From Winogradskyella forsetii (GTDB lineage Bacteria; Bacteroidota; Bacteroidia; Flavobacteriales; Flavobacteriaceae), in NCBI RefSeq assembly GCF_013394595.1, contig NZ_CP053348.1, positions 3,692,501 through 3,756,500 of the forward strand: a stretch of DNA of 64,000 bases, in the 5' to 3' direction. How positions within the stretch are numbered: position 1 is the first letter of the stretch; the number at the start of each line of letters is the position of its first letter. Shown one piece after another: positions 61,295 through 64,000 of this stretch. The translations under genes were made by a program, and so were the position numbers. Below the pieces are notes generated by a model. The model did no database searches. It saw only the letters and a program-made list of their open reading frames with translations, and was not told where the DNA came from.

Positions 61295-62092
61295 TTAATT
61301 TCTAGCGTCATATACTATAGGTAATGTATAGATAACACCAACAGGTACTTGACGTTGTAAACCCGGTTCCATTTGTGGAATTTGATTAATGACGCGTTTC
61401 GCCTCATTTTCTAAAGCTTGATGCGGTCCTCTTATTTTGATATCCGTGACATTTCCGTTTTTATCAATTGTAAATTGGGTTGTAATTCTTTGTCTTCCTG
61501 AAATACCATATTCTGAACCGATACCTACATCAAACTTTTTACCAATTAACTTAGTAATTTTGTCTGACATACATTTTTTTCGGTCTTCGTTCGTTTTCTT
61601 GTTTTCGCAACCTGGATATACAGGTACCTTTTCAATTCTAGAAAAAGGCACAGGTTCTAAATCATTCGGCTCATCAATAACTGTAATATCATCAACCTTT
61701 ACTGGGTTATCTGATATAGGTGTTGGATCCGTAACAATAAGATCAACCGGATCTTTAATCACAAGTTCATTATCCACTTCTATAATTTTATCAATTAAAA
61801 CAGTTTGTTTAGCCTGACTCTGCTTTGTTTCAGGAACAACTTCGGGTTCCACCCTAAACTTCTCGACAACATCTATAGTCGCTAATTCATTTGTCTCAAC
61901 GGTGTCAACAATGAGTTTCTTTTCTTGAAACTGCATTTCAAAAAGTGCATAAGTACCCAACAAACAAAGTATCAAACCAATTTGGAAATAAAGGGTTGAG
62001 TTTTTTTGTAAATTTGCATCATGCTTTTGTGATTTCTTCACTTCAGTGATGCTCTGACCAGCATTACCGAAGTCTTTTTTAGAATTTTTCAT
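61295..62092 (-). CDS. TonB-like energy transducer (second)
   Basis: 265 residues. A cytoplasmic head, a membrane helix at about 33-52 (LYFQIGLILCLLGTYALFEM), a Val/Asp/Pro-rich linker, and a C-terminal TonB domain at about 150-265 with RITTQFTIDKNGNVTDIKIR and GPHQALENEAKRVINQIPQM. Cys pairs in YPGCENKKTNEDRKKCMSDK are shared with its neighbour. TonB transmits the proton-motive force to outer-membrane receptors. No ExbB/ExbD genes are in the window. Confidence 0.85.
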   Translation of the reverse strand: MKNSKKDFGNAGQSITEVKKSQKHDANLQKNSTLYFQIGLILCLLGTYALFEMQFQEKKLIVDTVETNELATIDVVEKFRVEPEVVPETKQSQAKQTVLIDKIIEVDNELVIKDPVDLIVTDPTPISDNPVKVDDITVIDEPNDLEPVPFSRIEKVPVYPGCENKKTNEDRKKCMSDKITKLIGKKFDVGIGSEYGISGRQRITTQFTIDKNGNVTDIKIRGPHQALENEAKRVINQIPQMEPGLQRQVPVGVIYTLPIVYDARN

Positions 62093-62149
62093 AATATTTA
62101 TGATTTAAATGTTAATATTATGTAAAAGTCACAATAAGCATACCAAAAC

Positions 62150-62185
62150 GAAAATCCCGTCCAATTAATTTTGAACGGGATTTTT
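62150..62185 (-). terminator. Terminator after the first tonB-like gene
   Basis: AAAATCCCGT / ACGGGATTTTT stem with an A/T-rich loop. It lies between the two tonB-like genes; on the minus strand the hairpin is followed by GTTTTGG after the T-run TTTT. Confidence 0.6.
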
Positions 62186-62211
62186 ATATAGGATAAAATT
62201 CTATTTATGTC

Positions 62212-62943
<732 letters not shown>

Positions 62944-63131
62944 AGAATTATTTTTATTATAACATTGCTAATTTAACTAAATAATAGTAAAATAAACAAG
63001 GCTTTGGGTTATTTTAACTTAGAAGTCATTTAAAACTTCATTTATTAAAGAAAAAATCAATATAATTTAACCTGATTTCAAATGTTTTATTCCTTCAAAT
63101 ACATAGTAAAGCAATTAAAAAATATTTCAAA

Positions 63132-63488
63132 TTAATTTTTAAAAATCTTTAGTATATTGAATTGAAGTGCAATTAACGTACCAAAAACCGCTCCAATACA
63201 ATTTGCTATCAAATCGAAAGTATCGTATGTTCTATTCGGATTGAGCAAGTACTGCAATATTTCTAATATAAAACCAAATAAAACTGCAGCAAAGAAAATG
63301 GCAAAAGGCATATATTTAGCTTTAAAAGGTTTAAAGTAATTGACCCATAAAAAAGCTAAGCCTAAATAAGCGACGACATGATAAATCTTATCATCGAAAG
63401 ATGATCCAAGACTTGGCACACCATTTAAACTAATTAAGCTTGATATAATCAATGCCAAGGTATAACCAATTGACACCAATAAAAGCAT
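63132..63488 (-). CDS. VanZ-like family membrane protein
   Basis: 118 residues from ATG 63488 (MLLLVSIGYTLALIISSLIS). A GTG at 63500 would overlap gcvH by 8 bases and is the alternative. Helices at about 2-18, 33-52, 58-81 and 91-110. IYHVVAYLGLAFLWVNYFKP and FGFILEILQYLLNPNRTYDT fit the VanZ-like family, whose function in Bacteroidota is unknown. Tightly follows gcvH. Confidence 0.82.
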   Translation of the reverse strand: MLLLVSIGYTLALIISSLISLNGVPSLGSSFDDKIYHVVAYLGLAFLWVNYFKPFKAKYMPFAIFFAAVLFGFILEILQYLLNPNRTYDTFDLIANCIGAVFGTLIALQFNILKIFKN

Positions 63489-63492
63489 TTTT

Positions 63493-63873
63493 TTAACCAC
63501 TGATGAGTGCTTTATAGTCGTCTGCGGATAATAAACTATCTATTTCTGAAGCGTCTGAAAATTTTAGTTTAATCATCCAACCGTCACCATAAGGATCTGA
63601 ATTCACTTTTTCCGGTTCATCTTCTAAACCTTCGTTGAATTCAATTATTTCTCCTGATAAAGGCAAAAATAAATCTGAAACTGTTTTAACAGCTTCTACA
63701 GTACCAAATACCTCCTCAACATCTAAAGTTTCATCCAAAGTGTCTACTTCTACATAAACAATATCACCAAGTTCGCTCTGGGCAAAATCAGTAATACCTA
63801 TGGTGGCGATATCGCCTTCAATTTTAATCCATTCGTGGTCTTTGGTGTATTTTAATTCGGCTGGTGTATTCAT
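63493..63873 (-). CDS. gcvH: Glycine cleavage system H protein
   Basis: 126 residues. The lipoyl-lysine lies in [20 protein letters not shown] (K in AVKTVSD). The start [20 protein letters not shown] is typical. The lipoyl arm carries the methylamine group between P, T and L proteins of glycine cleavage. The other Gcv genes are not here; in F. johnsoniae gcvH is, as I recall, likewise separate and close to sprA. Confidence 0.95.
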   Translation of the reverse strand: MNTPAELKYTKDHEWIKIEGDIATIGITDFAQSELGDIVYVEVDTLDETLDVEEVFGTVEAVKTVSDLFLPLSGEIIEFNEGLEDEPEKVNSDPYGDGWMIKLKFSDASEIDSLLSADDYKALISG

Positions 63874-63900
63874 CTTAAATTTAATATATCGTTAATTACG

Positions 63901-63931
63901 CAAATGTAATTTTTTAATAGCTTCAATTCAA
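63901..63931 (-). promoter_or_regulatory. Promoter of gcvH
   Basis: On the minus strand TTG (63931-63929), 20 bases, TACATTTG (63908-63901), then 27 bases to the ATG of gcvH. Confidence 0.65.
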
Positions 63932-63956
63932 ATCTAAACCCATTTTATTATGGGTA

Positions 63957-64000
63957 TCAATTTCCAAAATTATATCGTAATGTAAATCCTGCTCTGACCG
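63957..64000 (-). CDS. 3' tip of an outer-membrane protein gene (possible sprA)
   Basis: The last 13 residues before the TGA at 63959-63957 read VRAGFTLRYNFGN, a strand-like C-terminus ending with an aromatic near the end. Context before gcvH suggests SprA, the giant T9SS translocon pore, but 13 residues cannot prove this. Confidence 0.4.
   Translation of the reverse strand, partial: VRAGFTLRYNFGN

Overview
The window comes from a low-GC member of the Bacteroidota, almost certainly a marine-type Flavobacteriaceae. I cannot fix the genus. The signs are Bacteroidota promoters (TTG - about 20 bases - TAnnTTTG), almost no Shine-Dalgarno sites, a 287-residue RpoD lacking region 1.1, a type IX secretion (T9SS) cargo with a PorP/SprF partner, a RemB-like gliding protein, GH3-like and DUF6089 proteins, and a split cytochrome oxidase subunit III. 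Nearly all of it is core chromosome. I see no rRNA, tRNA, CRISPR array, insertion sequence or phage.

Layout. 1-6.3 kb: partial folK, a queuosine-precursor transporter, an AsmA-like protein, rpoD, rpsU and a gamma-carbonic anhydrase. 6.3-15.1 kb (minus): an envelope block reading CBS protein, nadK, DUF6089 protein, uppS, bamA, two OmpH/Skp chaperones, a terminator, then murI. 15.2-21.9 kb (plus): pdxJ, an alpha/beta hydrolase, a MORN-repeat/TonB-C protein, a small membrane protein, tig, clpP and clpX. 22.2-32.2 kb: a beta-propeller protein, a GH3-like enzyme, a DUF2797 protein, a LytS/LytTR two-component pair, a SIMPL protein and a VWA lipoprotein. 32.3-40.5 kb (minus): a giant T9SS adhesin with 16 tandem domains and its SprF-like partner. 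40.7-43.5 kb: a NifU-like protein, dodecin, MscS and tsaB. 43.5-50.8 kb (minus): a MacAB-TolC-like export operon with two adaptors. 50.9-56.6 kb (minus): cytochrome oxidase subunits, heme O synthase and SCO-type assembly factors. 56.9-58.9 kb (plus): a small AT-rich island of unknown genes. 59.1-64 kb (minus): the 3' tip of a possible sprA, gcvH, a VanZ-like gene, two tonB-like genes and remB.

The best candidate for something undescribed is the island at 56.9-58.9 kb. It is built like an integron gene-cassette array. Each unit begins with a GTT-type heptamer 13 or 15 bases before the ATG. In two units the heptamer just after the stop codon is the exact reverse complement of that unit's own first heptamer. 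Two related 130-132 bp repeats, each with an outer imperfect inverted repeat and an inner hairpin, separate the units, as attC sites would. No integrase is in the window.

Other notable points are an abrupt composition change inside the adhesin gene (about 33.6-38.4 kb is much richer in G+C than its two ends), a seven-copy 24-bp tandem array in the 3' untranslated region of the oxidase operon, several small interspersed repeat families, and TTG starts inferred for bamA and cyoE.
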